A DNA stretch of 64,000 nt from Dermanyssus gallinae (GCA_003439945.1 QVRM01004003.1:22501-86500), one strand, 5' to 3'; positions 36,306-48,357 are shown, numbered from the stretch's first letter. The notes: a model not told the origin generated them from the letters alone. Made by a program: numbers and translations.

Positions 36306-36448
36306 TATAGTCAGTGCTTGTGTTCTTACAGCTCATATGAGTACAATTTTTGTTATTTATAATTGTGCTTTATACATACTACAAAGCACATTTATTGATA
36401 AAAAAAATAGTACTAATATAAGCTGTAAGAACACAAACACTGACTATA
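36306..36448. mobile_element. Palindromic MITE, 143 bp
   Basis: TATAGTCAGTGCTTGTGTTC (36306) is matched by the inverted GAACACAAACACTGACTATA (ends 36448). The arms of about 70 bp pair across almost the whole unit, centre about 36377, with few mismatches. TA-rich sequence lies on both sides. It has no coding capacity. A mariner/Tc1-type TA-target MITE is the likely class (inference). Confidence 0.82.
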
Positions 36449-36819
36449 CATATATATATACATATTCCAGCATGCAAACGTACATTGGAAAATTGAATGT
36501 GACGTGTAACCTGTATAAAATAAGCGTAGTTCCTCTGTGAAAATATGCCGAAAACGCACACTCATCGTTGGCCAACCCGTTTGACCGTGCACGCACGCGA
36601 TGCCCTCAACCAGGCTTGGAACGCCAATGAACCATTTCAACCACGAACATGTTATTAGTTATATCAGCGATAACGGCGCCGTTTCCGCTACGCGATGTGC
36701 CATTAGCCGCGAGCTAAGAGTACACACGATGTCGAAGAGTTCACGCGTATCTGCGAGAGACATGTTTTTATGTGCACTGTCTGTCTCTGTCTCGCCATCT
36801 GTCGGAGGATGGTCTTGAA

Positions 36820-37810
36820 TTTTTTTTTTTTTTTGAACAAGGTTATTTATTTATTATATACACAATTACAATAGTATGTTGTTTCATACATTTACAAATA
36901 TTTGCAAGGATGATATAGTAATTTAAACCTACTACAGTTACCATTGTGTTGGTAAAAAGTTGCAGCCGGAATAAAATTACTTGTGTTTACCTCTATGCGA
37001 GGGTCAATTTAGGAAGACTAGTGTATCCATTATTGACGGGGTAAAATGTGTGACTTTAAATTCTCCTTGAAGCTATTTAAGGATTTCAAACAACGCAAGC
37101 TAACCGGAAGAGTGTTCCACTCTCTGACAGCTCGCACGCCAAAAGCTTGGCTGCCCTTGCTGCTTCGATGCATGCGAATCTTCAGTGTGACCGTGTTAGA
37201 TGCTCTGGTCTCTCTCGCCCCTCCAAGGCGATCAAGTTCTAGTATCTTCGGCCCAATCCCATGGATATTCTTAAAAATCACTATCAAGGTTAAATAGCGC
37301 ATGGTATTTTCTATATCTAATATATTGTGTTGTTTTCTCTCCCGACTGGCCGATCCCCGAAACATACGAAGAAAGCGCCCCTGTGCTACACTCAGTCGCT
37401 CCGCCCAACCCTTACTGCAGGCAGTCCAGAATTCCGATCCGTACGTAAGGTGACTCAAGAAAAAGGCGTTGTAGAGCAGCTTGCATGAAGATGCTCCGAT
37501 TTGGTTCTTGATGTATCTTGATGAGTTTGTGATGACAGCAAGTCGACGGATAAGGGTCTCTACATGCGCGTTGCCAGAGAGTTTTGCATCTACTGTTACA
37601 CCCAGGACCTTGACACAGTCGCTGGGTTGTATCAGGTGGCCATTTATGACTACAGGTGGCATTCGAGGAATGGCGTTACCCTGTCCGAAGACCACCACTT
37701 GAGTTTTCTCTGCATTGATAGCAATACGGTTTGCTGCACACCAAGCGTTGAGGGCAGTGACATCCTGCATCATCACCCGGTGTACCTCCTCACCAGACTG
37801 CCCAATATAT
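36820..37810 (-). mobile_element. 5'-truncated CR1/Jockey-type LINE with poly(A) tail
   Basis: A minus-strand insertion whose 3' end is a 15-base A tail (T run at 36820-36834) preceded by AATAAATAAATAA-type signals (36843-36855). The coding part ends at 37030. The 5' end stops near 37810, just past where the RT aspartate box would be, and is preceded by an in-frame stop. This is the usual result of incomplete reverse transcription at insertion. A TGAATT at both edges may be a short target duplication. Confidence 0.85.
37030..37809 (-). pseudogene. LINE reverse transcriptase C-terminal part, uninterrupted
   Basis: About 255 codons are open and match the RT thumb and C-terminus of Jockey/CR1-type LINEs: SGEEVHRVMMQDV, NAWCAANRIAINAEKTQVVV, KVLGVTVDAKLSGNAHVETL, LLYNAFFLSHLTYGSEFW, then a long tail with FGVRAVREWNTLPVSL and LKSHIL at the end. 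The N-terminal endonuclease, fingers and Y/F-x-D-D box are absent because of 5' truncation. The lack of stops suggests a relatively young insertion compared with the other LINE remains here. Confidence 0.87.
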
Positions 37811-37851
37811 TTAAAGGTGAATTAAAAACGACCTCTTTACATCTTCTTTTA

Positions 37852-37943
37852 TTACATTTACAAACAACCTCTTTTATTTTTTTACATTTACAAACAACCT
37901 CTTTTATTTTTTGACATTTACAAACAACCTCTTTTATTACATT
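37852..37943. repeat. Minisatellite, about 30 bp unit, 3 to 4 copies
   Basis: The unit ACATTTACAAACAACCTCTT followed by TTATTTTTT repeats near 37853, 37884, 37915 and partly before. It lies immediately upstream of the LINE's truncated end. Confidence 0.9.
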
Positions 37944-38470
37944 TTGAAATAGGACCGGACAGTTGACGGACATTCATTGTTCTTGGTGTTATAGCCAAAC
38001 CGTTTAGGCGTTTGCTCAACTCGAAGAAAACAGTCTTACATGTAATTTTTGTAAATCATCACATCGCATGGCTTACACCAATTCAATTCTTTTGACTGGC
38101 TGACTGAAATGGCAGAAGAAGTGGATACCCATGTACGGCTACGTAGAGATGGGCAATAAATGGAGTAGTGACTAAGGTAAGCTCTCTAAAGCTGTTCTCT
38201 GAATAAACAAAAGAGCGCCGGGGAGTGAGACCTCGCGAGGACGGAGTAAGCCCTGCATGCACTCTTCCCCCGATCAAGGGAACGTCTTGATAGACAATCT
38301 GTGGAGATCTGCCACCCCTTGCATATTTTAGCGGATTAAATTTTATGTTAGATCTTGATAGAACTACTATAGATTAGAACACTCGTGACCTGAAACTTCT
38401 ACTGCTAATGCTTCCATGGCATATATGCATGTGAACGTACCTATGTGTGTATATACGTATAAATTGAATG
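37944..38470. other. Unrecognised sequence
   Basis: Nothing recognised. Confidence 0.4.
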
Positions 38471-38493
38471 GTATATATATATATATATATATA
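38471..38493. repeat. (TA)n microsatellite
   Basis: TA tract ending at the CAGGGTC terminus of the next element. Confidence 0.92.
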
Positions 38494-39616
38494 CAGGGTC
38501 ATTTATATCATTATGTACTTATTTCGAAGTTTGGTAGAACTCGGGAAAAAAATAATTTTTCTCAATGGAAGGAGGGAGCGGAAACATTTTGTTTGGGAGA
38601 GAGAGAGCGTGATATTTATAAAATTAGTTATTCTGCCTTTTTTCTCCTACATAGTTGTGCAAAATCTGCGTTTGCGGGAGAACCAGTCAACGCATGAAGA
38701 CATCGATGATACTGGCGTGTTCAGCGGAAAATTCTGTACAATGGAAGACACTTCACTAGTTTGCGTAGCGAAAAGCGAATAACCAGATTTAGGGCAGTCA
38801 TTAAAAGTCAATATGTTACGTTAACGCTTTTACGTGAAAATTTCTCCATTTTAACCATAAATGTACGTCCAAAAGACCACTCTCACGCAATAGCAAATTT
38901 CATGCCCGCAATTTTCGTACCAAAGTGATGGTGCTGCGTTACGTAGGCTTTTTCGACAGTCATAGTTGTTATGTTTTACGTGCAAGCGTTCACGTTCAGA
39001 ACCGTACAATTTTGCCAAGACGTTTCCGCCCCCTTTTTCCATTAGGAAAAATTATTCTCTTGCCGAGTTTTACCAAACCTCAAAATATGTACCTAACTTT
39101 CTCATACACCTTATGCAAGTATGCACGCGTTCGTTTTCGATATGGCTATCGAAAAAGCCTTGTTACTTGACAACTACCTAACGCAGCACTATCTTTGGTA
39201 CGAAAATGGTGGGCATTACATTTGCTATTGCGTGAGAATAGTCTTTGGGACGTACATTTTTGGTCGTAATGAAAAAATTATACGATTTTTTCGAAAAAGC
39301 GTTAACGCAAGACATAACAACATATCGACTTTTTATGACTTCCTTAAATCTGACTATTCGCGCTACGCAAGCCAGTGTCCGTTGCGTATAATTTTCCGCC
39401 GAACACGCTCGGTTCCTTCATGCGTTGCCTGGTTCTCCCGCAAACGTAGATTTCGCACAACTATGTAGGAGAGAAAAAGTAGAATTACTACTTTTATAAA
39501 TTTCACTCTCTCTCTCATAAAGAAGACGTTTTCGCCCCCTCCTTCCATTGGAATAACTTATTTTCTTGCCGAGTTCTACTAAACCTTAAAATAAGTACAT
39601 AACGATATGAATGACC
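38494..39616. mobile_element. Foldback element, about 1.12 kb, CAGGGTC terminus
   Basis: CAGGGTCATTTATATCATTATG at the left is matched by the inverted CATAACGATATGAATGACC at 39601-39616. The arms of roughly 480 bp share AACTCGGGAAAAAAATAATT, GGAGGGAGCGGAAAC, GAACCAGTCAACGCATGAAG and GTTAACGCTTTT with indels. The middle (about 38975-39140) holds an extra partial inverted copy of the terminal motifs (GCCGAGTTTTACCAAACCTC). It is the same family as the elements at 5879 and 11364. The small frames inside differ between copies and are unlikely to be genes. Confidence 0.82.
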
Positions 39617-39639
39617 ATATATATATAGCAAAAGAGAGA

Positions 39640-40295
39640 AATACTTACACTTCCGCCGCCCGCGATTTGTTACGCGCGAGCCTATGACGGGAGTGCCCGC
39701 CAGCCCGAATAGACAGGCCAGCAGCTCCCCCACCCTCCCCCCCATCGAGGTTCGGAATGGGGGTACCACATTACTCCACCGTACCGATTAGACGCGTTCA
39801 CCTCGCGATTCCGCGTTACACACCAGAATATTGCACCGTCCCCCTTTTACAGGGGAGTTAGACCCACTCCAGCGCAGGGGTTCCCCGTGATTACGGGGCC
39901 AGAAGGTCCTCTCGACCGGTGGTCTGCTTTCATGTGGCCACTTCTCACTCATTTTTCCTATTAAGCCAAGGCAGCAGGCGTCCCGGACGGTACCACCGGG
40001 TGTCACCCGGGGCATTAACCGTCCAGCCCGGGGGTCCTCGTGCAGAACGGTCCCCCCGTATTGGCAGTAGCCTTGGCAGCCCTCGAATGGGCCACGATAG
40101 GATGACAATATAAATTCGTTGACACCCAAATCTATCGTATGCCTTGCCCCCCGGTTAGTTAAAACACGGGAGTGTTACTGTTGGGAGTTTGTACCGTCTG
40201 ACTAACTTACATAGGGGCCAGTGAAGGTCCCCGCAGCGCGTGGTAGTCACGCACCAGCGGACCAAGGCCGGTAAGAGAGTCATAGTTACTCCCGC
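39640..40295 (-). mobile_element. R2-like 5' fragment carrying 28S rRNA sequence
   Basis: The minus strand begins at 40295 with 24 bases (to 40272) identical, as I recall it, to the conserved 28S rRNA sequence just upstream of the R2 insertion site (GCGGGAGTAACTATG... ACTCTCTTA). It then leaves 28S and enters unique, G-rich sequence. Many R2 RNAs start with a short 28S leader because their HDV-like ribozyme cleaves upstream of the site. A frame of about 113 codons (40129-39791) shows no zinc finger or Myb domain, so this is either 5' UTR or unrecognised N-terminus. The element stops near the foldback at 39616; no RT is present. No rDNA surrounds it. Confidence 0.62.
40146..40293 (-). ncRNA. 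Candidate HDV-like ribozyme fold at the R2-like 5' end
   Basis: Pairings drawn by eye in the strand order of HDV ribozymes. P1 is GGGAGT (40293-40288, in the 28S part) with ACTCCC (40188-40183). P2 is GCCCCT (40218-40213) with GGGGGC (40151-40146). P3 is GTA with TAC. A P4 hairpin is AACAC-TCCC-GTGTT (40176-40163). Between P4 and P2 lies CTAA (40158-40155), which fits the C-N-R-A catalytic joining sequence. P1 is one pair shorter than usual, P1.1 is unclear and J1/2 is long, so this is a hypothesis, not a call. Confidence 0.25.
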
Positions 40296-40955
40296 ACACG
40301 TTTTTGTTTCTCACTATCTTACTAAGAAGTATGGTAAATAGATGAAACTCCAGACTAGAAATATTAGTAATAAAAATAATGCACGGTGATAATGTTTCAT
40401 GCACGACGACTGTTTCCTGTTCCGCTACCCGTCCATGCAGCACAACTCCGTCGAACCAATGTGGCTAGCGGAACATGCGGAAACTATTTTAAAAATAAAG
40501 CAAACATCCTGAACTTGCTAGGAGACACATGTTCGCACCTATTGCAATGAAGGCCCTGGGACTTATCAGTAAGTCAACTGATTCGTTCCTGAAATATTAT
40601 AAATTTCAATCTCAATGAGGAATTACTGAATTTTAAAAAAAATGTAGTCCGGAGAAGATGGTCCCATTAAACAAAATATTGGCCAGTGCGACACATGAGT
40701 AGATGGCATATGGAAAATATTTTTAAGCGAGCTCCAGTGCCTTTCAGATAACGCTATTTTTAAAAATTATAGGATACTTTGGGAAGTAGCAGGTGTTCAA
40801 GGAATTCAATATTTTAATCCAGCGAGTAGATATCGACAACATGAACTCGGCCCTGATTATCGCGCCCTTCGTGGTTGCTGCCGTGGCCAAATTTTCCGAA
40901 TCGTGTCCGACCGAAGAGAACATGCTGGACAACGCCCGCGAAGGCCAGTAGCTTG

Positions 40956-40964
<9 letters not shown>
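40296..40964. other. Unrecognised sequence
   Basis: Nothing recognised. It does not continue the 28S sequence beyond the 24-base match. Confidence 0.45.

Positions 40965-41045
<81 letters not shown>
40965..41045. repeat. (TA)n microsatellite
   Basis: About 80 bp of TA with one phase slip near 40995. Confidence 0.96.
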
Positions 41046-41048
<3 letters not shown>

Positions 41049-41524
41049 TAAACGCGTGTTGTAAAAGCCTTGCTTTAACAATGTGACATATGTACATGAC
41101 GCAAGTGAGTGAATTGATTACCCCTAAAGACGCTATATTTAATGTACGCAGTCATTGAAAAAATGCATTTTAATCATTGGGCTACACTAACGAAGGTAAA
41201 TCGACATATCAATAATTTTTAACATGGATAAATACAATGTGGAAAAACTGATTTATATACATGAATAATTGGCAAATCACCTACGGTCCAGCCTTGCGCT
41301 AATACAAGAAATTGATACATGTAACATAACATAAAAACACTTACATATCATACATTTACCGGTCAGATAGGTGGTTTATCGGCAAGTTTCACCACACATG
41401 AAACCTTATAACAAGTTAGATTTAAAAAAATCATGGGTTCAAATTTAGTACCCAAAAAAAACGGTAACAACAGCACAGGTTAAACTTCGATCTTCGTCGA
41501 GACAGTCATCAGGACACGTATGTA
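41046..41524. other. AT-rich unrecognised sequence
   Basis: Lies downstream of the LINE relic's 3' side and may include its 3' UTR; no clear tail. Confidence 0.35.
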
Positions 41525-42900
41525 CTCAAGTCAAATCAAGTCAAACGCACCTTTATATATGTATAAAAATAAAGTAAGCAAGCCATATATATGATATATA
41601 TGATTTGAAACAGAATATTTAACATCTAAATATTGTACATGAGGTCTGGCCATTTCGCAGACCTCGTGGAATTTGCCACGATGTGTGTTTATCTTCACTA
41701 AGCGCGCAACCCCCAATAATCTAAAATTTACTTCACTTCGTGTTCCATTATCTACATATTTAATTATGGTATGGTGTCAGTCTCGAGACAGCACAACTTT
41801 TTGTACAGCGATAGATCACCTCGTTCGTGTAACCTCTGCATAGGCACAAGAGATACGCTTTCACGAGGAATATTACATCTTTTTGAAACTCTTCTGATAA
41901 ATTTGGTCTGTACCCTCTTAATGGCATTTATATATTTTACTCTATAAGGAGCTCAAACTCTGATGCAGTAAAAGAATTTGTTCAAGACGTTTTGCACAAA
42001 TTTACATGGAAATCTTATTTTTAAGACTAAACGTCTAAATATGGTGGCTGTAGTATGTTCATTAAAGTCAAATGTAGGGGTTACAATCACAGCAACATTA
42101 CGAAAATATTTAACTACGGGATTGCGTCATTACCGAGTGTATACAGTGGCGTGCCGTCTGATGACACTACAGCACATTTAGGCACTGCTATTTGCATCCT
42201 GTTCTCACAGCACCAGTTTTCAATGTCTTGAGTTGCTAGTTGAATTATACTTGTGGGATTGTCAGTTGCTGAGTATATTTTTAATCTTCTACAAATAAGA
42301 GATGAGTGACGCCTTTTGGAATCACTGTTGCGAGATCAAGAGCGTATATTCTGAGGCGCAGGGGCCCACGATTCTTACAGCACTCCTCAGGAGCAGGGGA
42401 GGGAGTCAATTTCCGCGTTACCGACTTTGATGATAAATTTTCGTCCGGCAAGTTACGCTGACACCCATTATCAAGTTGTGGAATCAGTGTCAATACTGCC
42501 TAACTTTTATAATATCAGTTTATGATTCGCCTTGCTAAATGCCTTCGAATCCAAATATATGCAACGAATTTTTCTACGATTATTTATGTGTTTCTATGGA
42601 ACGGCCCGGGCGAACCCATGCTGATTTGTGTCAATCAATTCGTTAAACACTAGAAAGTTTTCAATGTGCTCAACAATCAACTTCTCTATTCAAATACATT
42701 CAAATACATGTGATGAATACTTGAGTCGCCGGCCGGTAGTTATCCACCAAATTTGTAGCACCTCTTTTAAATACAGGCGTTACAATTGTCCTCCGAAATA
42801 ACGATGGGACTGGAAAATATAAATAATGGTTCAGTGATAAAAGCACACGTGTTTTAGTTGTTTAAACACTGCACTAGCCCTTGAGTGTTTTGATCTTTTT
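41525..42900 (-). pseudogene. CR1/Jockey-type LINE relic
   Basis: Reading down the minus strand, fragments of a reverse transcriptase appear in order: IVTPVFKRGATNLVDNYRPA (near 42790), NQHGFARA (near 42625), IRCIYLDSKAFSKANHKL (near 42570), GRKFIIKVGNAEID (near 42440), IPKGVTHLLFVEDLKIYSAT (near 42320), IENWCCENRMQIAVPKCAVV (near 42220), then VKYINAIKRVQTKFIRRVSK and RLHERGDLSLYKKLCCLET (about 41940-41780), and a 61-codon open tail at 41716-41531. The catalytic F-A-D-D box has become FVED, and many stops and shifts separate the blocks. The domain order is intact, so this is one copy decayed by point mutation. Confidence 0.82.
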
Positions 42901-43712
42901 ACTTATGACCTCAATTAAAAAAAAATTAAAAAAATGTCTACGGATTGTTTGATTATGATGTCTCTCTATACGCACGTGATTTGTCCGTGACGGCGGCTAA
43001 TCACCGGAGGTGTATATACACAGAAGAGCAGTTTGAAGAAAACCGCCGCTTTAATTTGGTTATTGTCATTAAGCACATGATTGACTTTTAGTGGAAGGAT
43101 TTTCTCACTACCTCGGAGTCGCTTACTCACGCAGCGATAACAGAATTTAGTGCCACGCATGTTAAAATGGCCAACCACACAAACAGGTGCTACTAAGAAC
43201 CTACCGTAGCTCTTACCCCCTTCCCCCCCCTACTCCGAGCAGTTGTACTAAGATCACACGATATCGTCCTCAGTAAGAAGCATTGAAAGTTTCGTAAATG
43301 AAAGAAGACCTTAGAAACGCTCTCACCGAGGTCTTTTGTAGGGTTCTGAAAGCTTATATTGCCGGTCAATAAAAATGTATTGGACATGTCAATAAGAAGT
43401 AAGATTGATCGGGAAGTCTTTAGATGCTCGTCTATTATCCCGTGTGTACAAATAAGGGTGACCCAAGCAGCATGCCCTAGCTGACTTTGTAGCGAAGTTG
43501 TCCGAACGCTGTGTGAAGGTGCAGATAGCGGACAACATTAAACACAAATTGCCCTGTCGTCCGAAAGCCAGTATGACCTTCGCGTGGCGAGATCAACCGA
43601 GCTAGCTCATAGGTGAGTTTTTTAGAGGATGGGGGCGATATTGACAAATTTTGTTTTAGTTGTAATTAGGCAAGTTTTGTTTAGGCTTGTGACTATTATG
43701 ATTTGATTCTAT
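42901..43712. other. Unrecognised sequence
   Basis: Nothing recognised. Confidence 0.4.
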
Positions 43713-44190
43713 TAGGTTGATACAAAAGTTCTTGCCGGTTTAGTATCCACTTGTTTCGAAGGCTTACACTAGATTCGCAATCAAGATAAAATCAGCATGG
43801 GAAGGGTGATACGTTTATGATATAGACAGACCCGTTACTTTATCAGCCGGGTGGTTCCAGTTTGTTTCCAAAAGCTTAGTTGATGTCTGAGAACTCGCGG
43901 AACAAGTTAAAGTTGACCAAGCAACCACTGGCAGGACTTTCGAAGAACTTGGAATGACTTCTAAGCTCTGTAAGTGGGCTTTCAACAAACAGTGTAAGGT
44001 CAACAAAAGGTGTTGTTCACAATGTGGTACAACACTTTTTGTCTCTAGGAAACAAACAACGCTTTTACAAAATACGTATCAAAGAGCTGGTTAACCGTTA
44101 TAAAGATGCTATTAAACGACGGAGAGACTATGTCGATGATTAAACAAATGCAATAAATTACATTAAATTAAACAAACAAAGTTCTTACAA
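43713..44190 (+). pseudogene. Short mariner relic with left terminus
   Basis: TTAGGTTGATACAAAAGTTC at 43713 is a typical mariner terminal inverted repeat start. Inside, conceptual translation gives TFEELGMTSKLCKWAFNK, then NKRCC and CGTTLFVSRKQ (about 43930-44050), matching the mariner block around LGK-W-VPHEL. A C-terminal end reading RYKDAIKRRRDYVDD and a stop (about 44096-44141) follows. The catalytic core is deleted. A clear right inverted repeat is not found. Confidence 0.6.
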
Positions 44191-44360
44191 GTGTGTACTT
44201 CTGCTTTAGGCAGAAAGACGACAACAACTTTTGAATCAGCCCGATTTTTAGTGGCGTATGGCTATATTGAACCTAGCGTTCCTGTAATCCCGTTGTCGTT
44301 GATCTGAGCTAATATCTTTCGTGCCCTCGTAACGAGAAATAGCAACAACGTTGCAATATT

Positions 44361-44522
44361 TTTTTCGGCCCACATTTAACGTATACGGAATTGCTCTCGC
44401 ACTGCTTCGTAAGGCGGGCCCGGAAATACAAATGAGCAACGGCAAGGATCAAACCCGTGCATCTCTGTGTCTCATCCGGTCGCAAGGCGCATGCGAAGAC
44501 AACACGCTATCGGGCTCCAGAG
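44361..44522 (-). mobile_element. S1 tRNA-derived SINE
   Basis: On the minus strand: head GGAGCCCGATAGCGTGTTG, box B GGTTTGATCC, and the body including CATTTGTATTTCCGG and the 3' part ending CGTTAAATGTGGGCC. Aligns with the other S1 copies but is diverged, and no target duplication is visible. Confidence 0.75.
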
Positions 44523-46507
44523 CGTTACAACATCACTAACGGTGTGTCAACGCCGTTTCAGCAGGTAGCATTGAACGCATCATCCTAAACAATTTTGGCC
44601 CTCATTAGAAACCCTTCCATAGCCATCACCCCAGACAAGAATTGCATAACACAACACGTTTTGTACACTAACAGTAGGGTATATGTAGGTATTCTAATGC
44701 CTTATGCGTCTTAGTGCGCAAATTATCGCATAACATTATGGAGCCAGAATGTGAGGCTACCATTTTACGCATTGAAGTATACGCCCAAAACATTCGGCAG
44801 CTCTAGAAAGTGACTTTATCATTATAGCCTAGCACCCTCCGCGGTGATCTAAAAACTGTAAAAGTCGTTTTGCTTGAATTCATCGCTACCTGGTTAGAGG
44901 ATGCTATCTTGATGAGGAAACACCGTCTTGTCCGAGCATTAATTTCCCAAGCAGTGCCTCGGTACAGCGTAAAAAATAGCTAGTGAAGCACATTCTTAAA
45001 GACCGTTTAACTACAAATTCAATTTGCATTTCGACCCACGCCTTAGGATACATCAATCGAGTCTGCTGTGTGCGAGACCAAAAGGACAGTCTCTAACACG
45101 AAGACGAATGCAATGACAAATAGGGCCTTTCTTCTGAAAAATAAGAAAACGCGCAGTCATCAACGAAGAGAGAAGATGCCAAAAAGTCTCGTCAAAATGA
45201 TTGCACTTTTTATGCACTTTCGTTTGATCTTAAGTTCCTATTAGCGATATCAGTCCGATGACATTCTACAAAAGAAATGGGCGGATTTCGAATGTACAAT
45301 CTAGGTCATCATGAGCTCGATTCGATTTGGGCTATGTACTGTTAGCAGGAGACGAAATAATAAGCAGGATATTGAGGTCACGTGATGAGACATTACAATG
45401 AATCAAATTTCGCATTTAATGAATATTCAAATCAACAGTGGCATCTGCGCTGGACCGAAACGATGCATAAATTTGTTTCGTCCTCGCTAATCTCATTCAA
45501 GATGAGAGCCACTCCGTCAAAACAATTAATGACAATATCTTTATAACTCGAACAATCGTCCTTCCGTATTATTTTGATCTCCTGATCTAAGCACTTGACG
45601 AAAATCTATAGGCGGTTGAAGATCGACACACGAGTGGACCGCATGGTCGGAGCACGGGAAAAATACGCTAGCAGCCACAGGAGCGACGGTCCGATACGAC
45701 GTGGGCTATGTCGTGAAATGAAGTCGGCGACGACGACGACGAAGACAACAACAACAACTGGTCGTATCATATATTCCCCGCTTTCTCAATTACCGGAGCT
45801 GCAAGGTTGAAAAAACGACCCGGCAAAGGATTGCCAGTAGGAAGTGTACTAGACACCGGAGCGGCGAGGTAAACCGCGAAGTAACGAATCGAACACGAGG
45901 ATCGATAACGATGGCCAGGGTAGGCTAGCTTTGAGAAGCTATCCGAGGGACAACGATATCACGGCACGAGAAGAAGCGACGCCAGTTGGAGCTTGACGGT
46001 CAACGGACACAGACGGTACACTGTACTTGTTGTAGATGCTAGAAGCAGCAGGTACAAGCGTAGAGTGTGTAAGCGTAGTGTGCAACAGACTATTAATCAA
46101 CCTCGACACTGCACAACTAGGGTCGTGCGTGATAACAGTAACGCGATTGCCCAACCGCAGGGCGTTCAAAGGCATACACTGACCAGGTGTGGCTATGCCA
46201 GTCGGCGGGGAGAGGACCGTGTCAACAAAGGTGCACATAGCAATTTCTTGCCGTCCGCCGCGGTTAAGCTAAGAACACGCTTCATATGTGATGCGTAGAA
46301 CTTTTCTTTTAGAAAAACAAATTAAACTTCTTACATAGTACTTTCTTAACATACCAATAAAGCGATCTATGGACAAGTGCTGACCTTGTCTACTTTCTTG
46401 GCTTCAGGATACACTGGTAAAATAATTGTACCAGACGTATCTCTGCTGTTATACACAGATACACAGCAATAGACAGCAAATAGTCGGTTAAGCAATGGGC
46501 GCGTTTA
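44523..46507. other. Unrecognised 2 kb
   Basis: Contains a GAC/AAC triplet patch at 45727-45758. Open frames near 45939-46298 overlap on both strands and lack domains. Confidence 0.4.

Positions 46508-46541
<34 letters not shown>
46508..46541. repeat. (TA)n microsatellite
   Basis: TA repeat of about 33 bp. Confidence 0.93.
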
Positions 46542-46543
<2 letters not shown>

Positions 46544-48357
46544 GATTGCGAATTTTACTCATAGAAGTCACGCCGCTTAGATTGGTTACTCGGCGCCGAC
46601 TGCACAAATTGTTTTGTGTGATGTTGAGAGCGAGTTAGTATAGCCGATATGAGCGTTGTCTGGCGAAACCGACCGCTGTCAGTAATGAGGACTTACACCG
46701 TGGCACAGTTAGATGTTCTAGCTGAATCATCTATGAATGCTACGTTGCAAAAAGGCTATGAAAAAGACATAGCAAATGCGTCGCTCTAAGTCGCGCCATG
46801 CCGTCGGTCTCGGACACGGTCCCACAGTGAGCGTACAGAGACGGTAGTAGCGTTGACGGACACGCCACGAAGACGCGCCGGACCAAAAAATGCGCGCTGC
46901 ACTGGCCGAGTGACCTGAACTACTACACTGCAGTAGCCGATTTCTAGTCAGCTAGTAACCTAACCAGAAACGATTACGACGGGTAGAACGGCACTCATCG
47001 TCGTTACGGAACTACGAAACCTTAGCGGCGATCATAAATAGTTAGTTCCTCAGTTCCGCAGTTCGAGCAAGAGTTCCGCAGTTTGGTGCACGAAAAAAAC
47101 CTACTTACCTTTCAACATTAAGGATTTTCCGTGACGTGTTAGAAGAAGATACAACAAGCGCGGTACCGGGAATACCGCTGACTAAAGCGAACTATGGACA
47201 AGTGCTGAGCTACTCGCCGCAAACATTTGGATCCGCTTTGGCCATTGTTTGTGATGTACATTTGTGTGAAATGATTTGACATGCTGAGGGTGCAGCGTAA
47301 CTGCGATGAGGTCACGAACATCTCTGATTTACAGGGCGGTCAGGGCAGAACAAAGCGCTGTTAACGGGTCCGCTTCTACCAGGGGGCGCAAGATGCACAG
47401 GTTCCTGAGCGACGGTCGTTTCGAAGCAAACGATTGTTTCGAGACAGGCGGCAATAGCGTTCCGCTGGGCCGCCCGGCGTCCTGGTGCTGAAGACAAAAC
47501 ATTTGTCAGGTAGCTCTAGTTCCGACGCAAAATTTCGGAGAAGACAATTCACCAGTTTTGTCATGATCATCTTACGATATTTCGACCCGATACCAACGGC
47601 AAAATTTAAATAAAAAAACCGGCGAAGCCGCCCATGACGGGTCGCAAACAAAGGACCTCAACCTCGAAATAATCTGATAGTGGAAGGGAATACATACTAC
47701 GAATATGTCCCCGAACTTAGACTTTTGCGCTATTAATGCAGCACGGAGCAGTCGTTCGGTAGTGCTCCATAGGTATCATGTTTGGGGTGGGGACTCACAA
47801 AGTATAGTAACAGAAAGTTTATATTTGGATACATCATTTAGTTACAGCGCCGCTTCCATACATGATTAATTTTAACTTCAAATTAATGAAATAATAAAAT
47901 AATTTGAAGTAAGAAGAAAATGAAAATCTAGTTTTTGTTAGGTATTTTTCAGGTTTTGATGGCAGTCATTAGGCCTGAATTTTTTTTTGCCCAGAATAGC
48001 CAATAATTCCCGATTGTTTCCACGAAATATCTGCATTGGTGCATAAAAAATAGTTTTCACACCGCGCGTTGAATAGTGCCTAAGACATATTGTACAAAGC
48101 TAATATTGTGAACTCAGGCCTAGATAATTATTGTATTTCTATCACCAACATGAATTAAAAATAGTTTTGTTACGAGGGATTCCAAAAAGATATATAATGT
48201 TTTCTTGGTCGGAAAATCGGACATTAAGGATGGCGTCACGCACTCACATCCACTCCAGGAATGAATTAATTGCCGAGCTGCCGGGCGTCCATCATACCTT
48301 GTTTTTACTAATATTTGCTTCCTCTATCTGCGCGGTTTAGAGTGGTTAGAAAATGCT
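46542..48357. other. Unrecognised 1.8 kb
   Basis: No coding or element match. Confidence 0.4.

Noticed and set aside
39515..40129. R2 protein N-terminus
   Set aside because: The frames on the minus strand have no CCHH zinc finger or Myb-like motif, so I do not claim coding sequence for the R2-like fragment.
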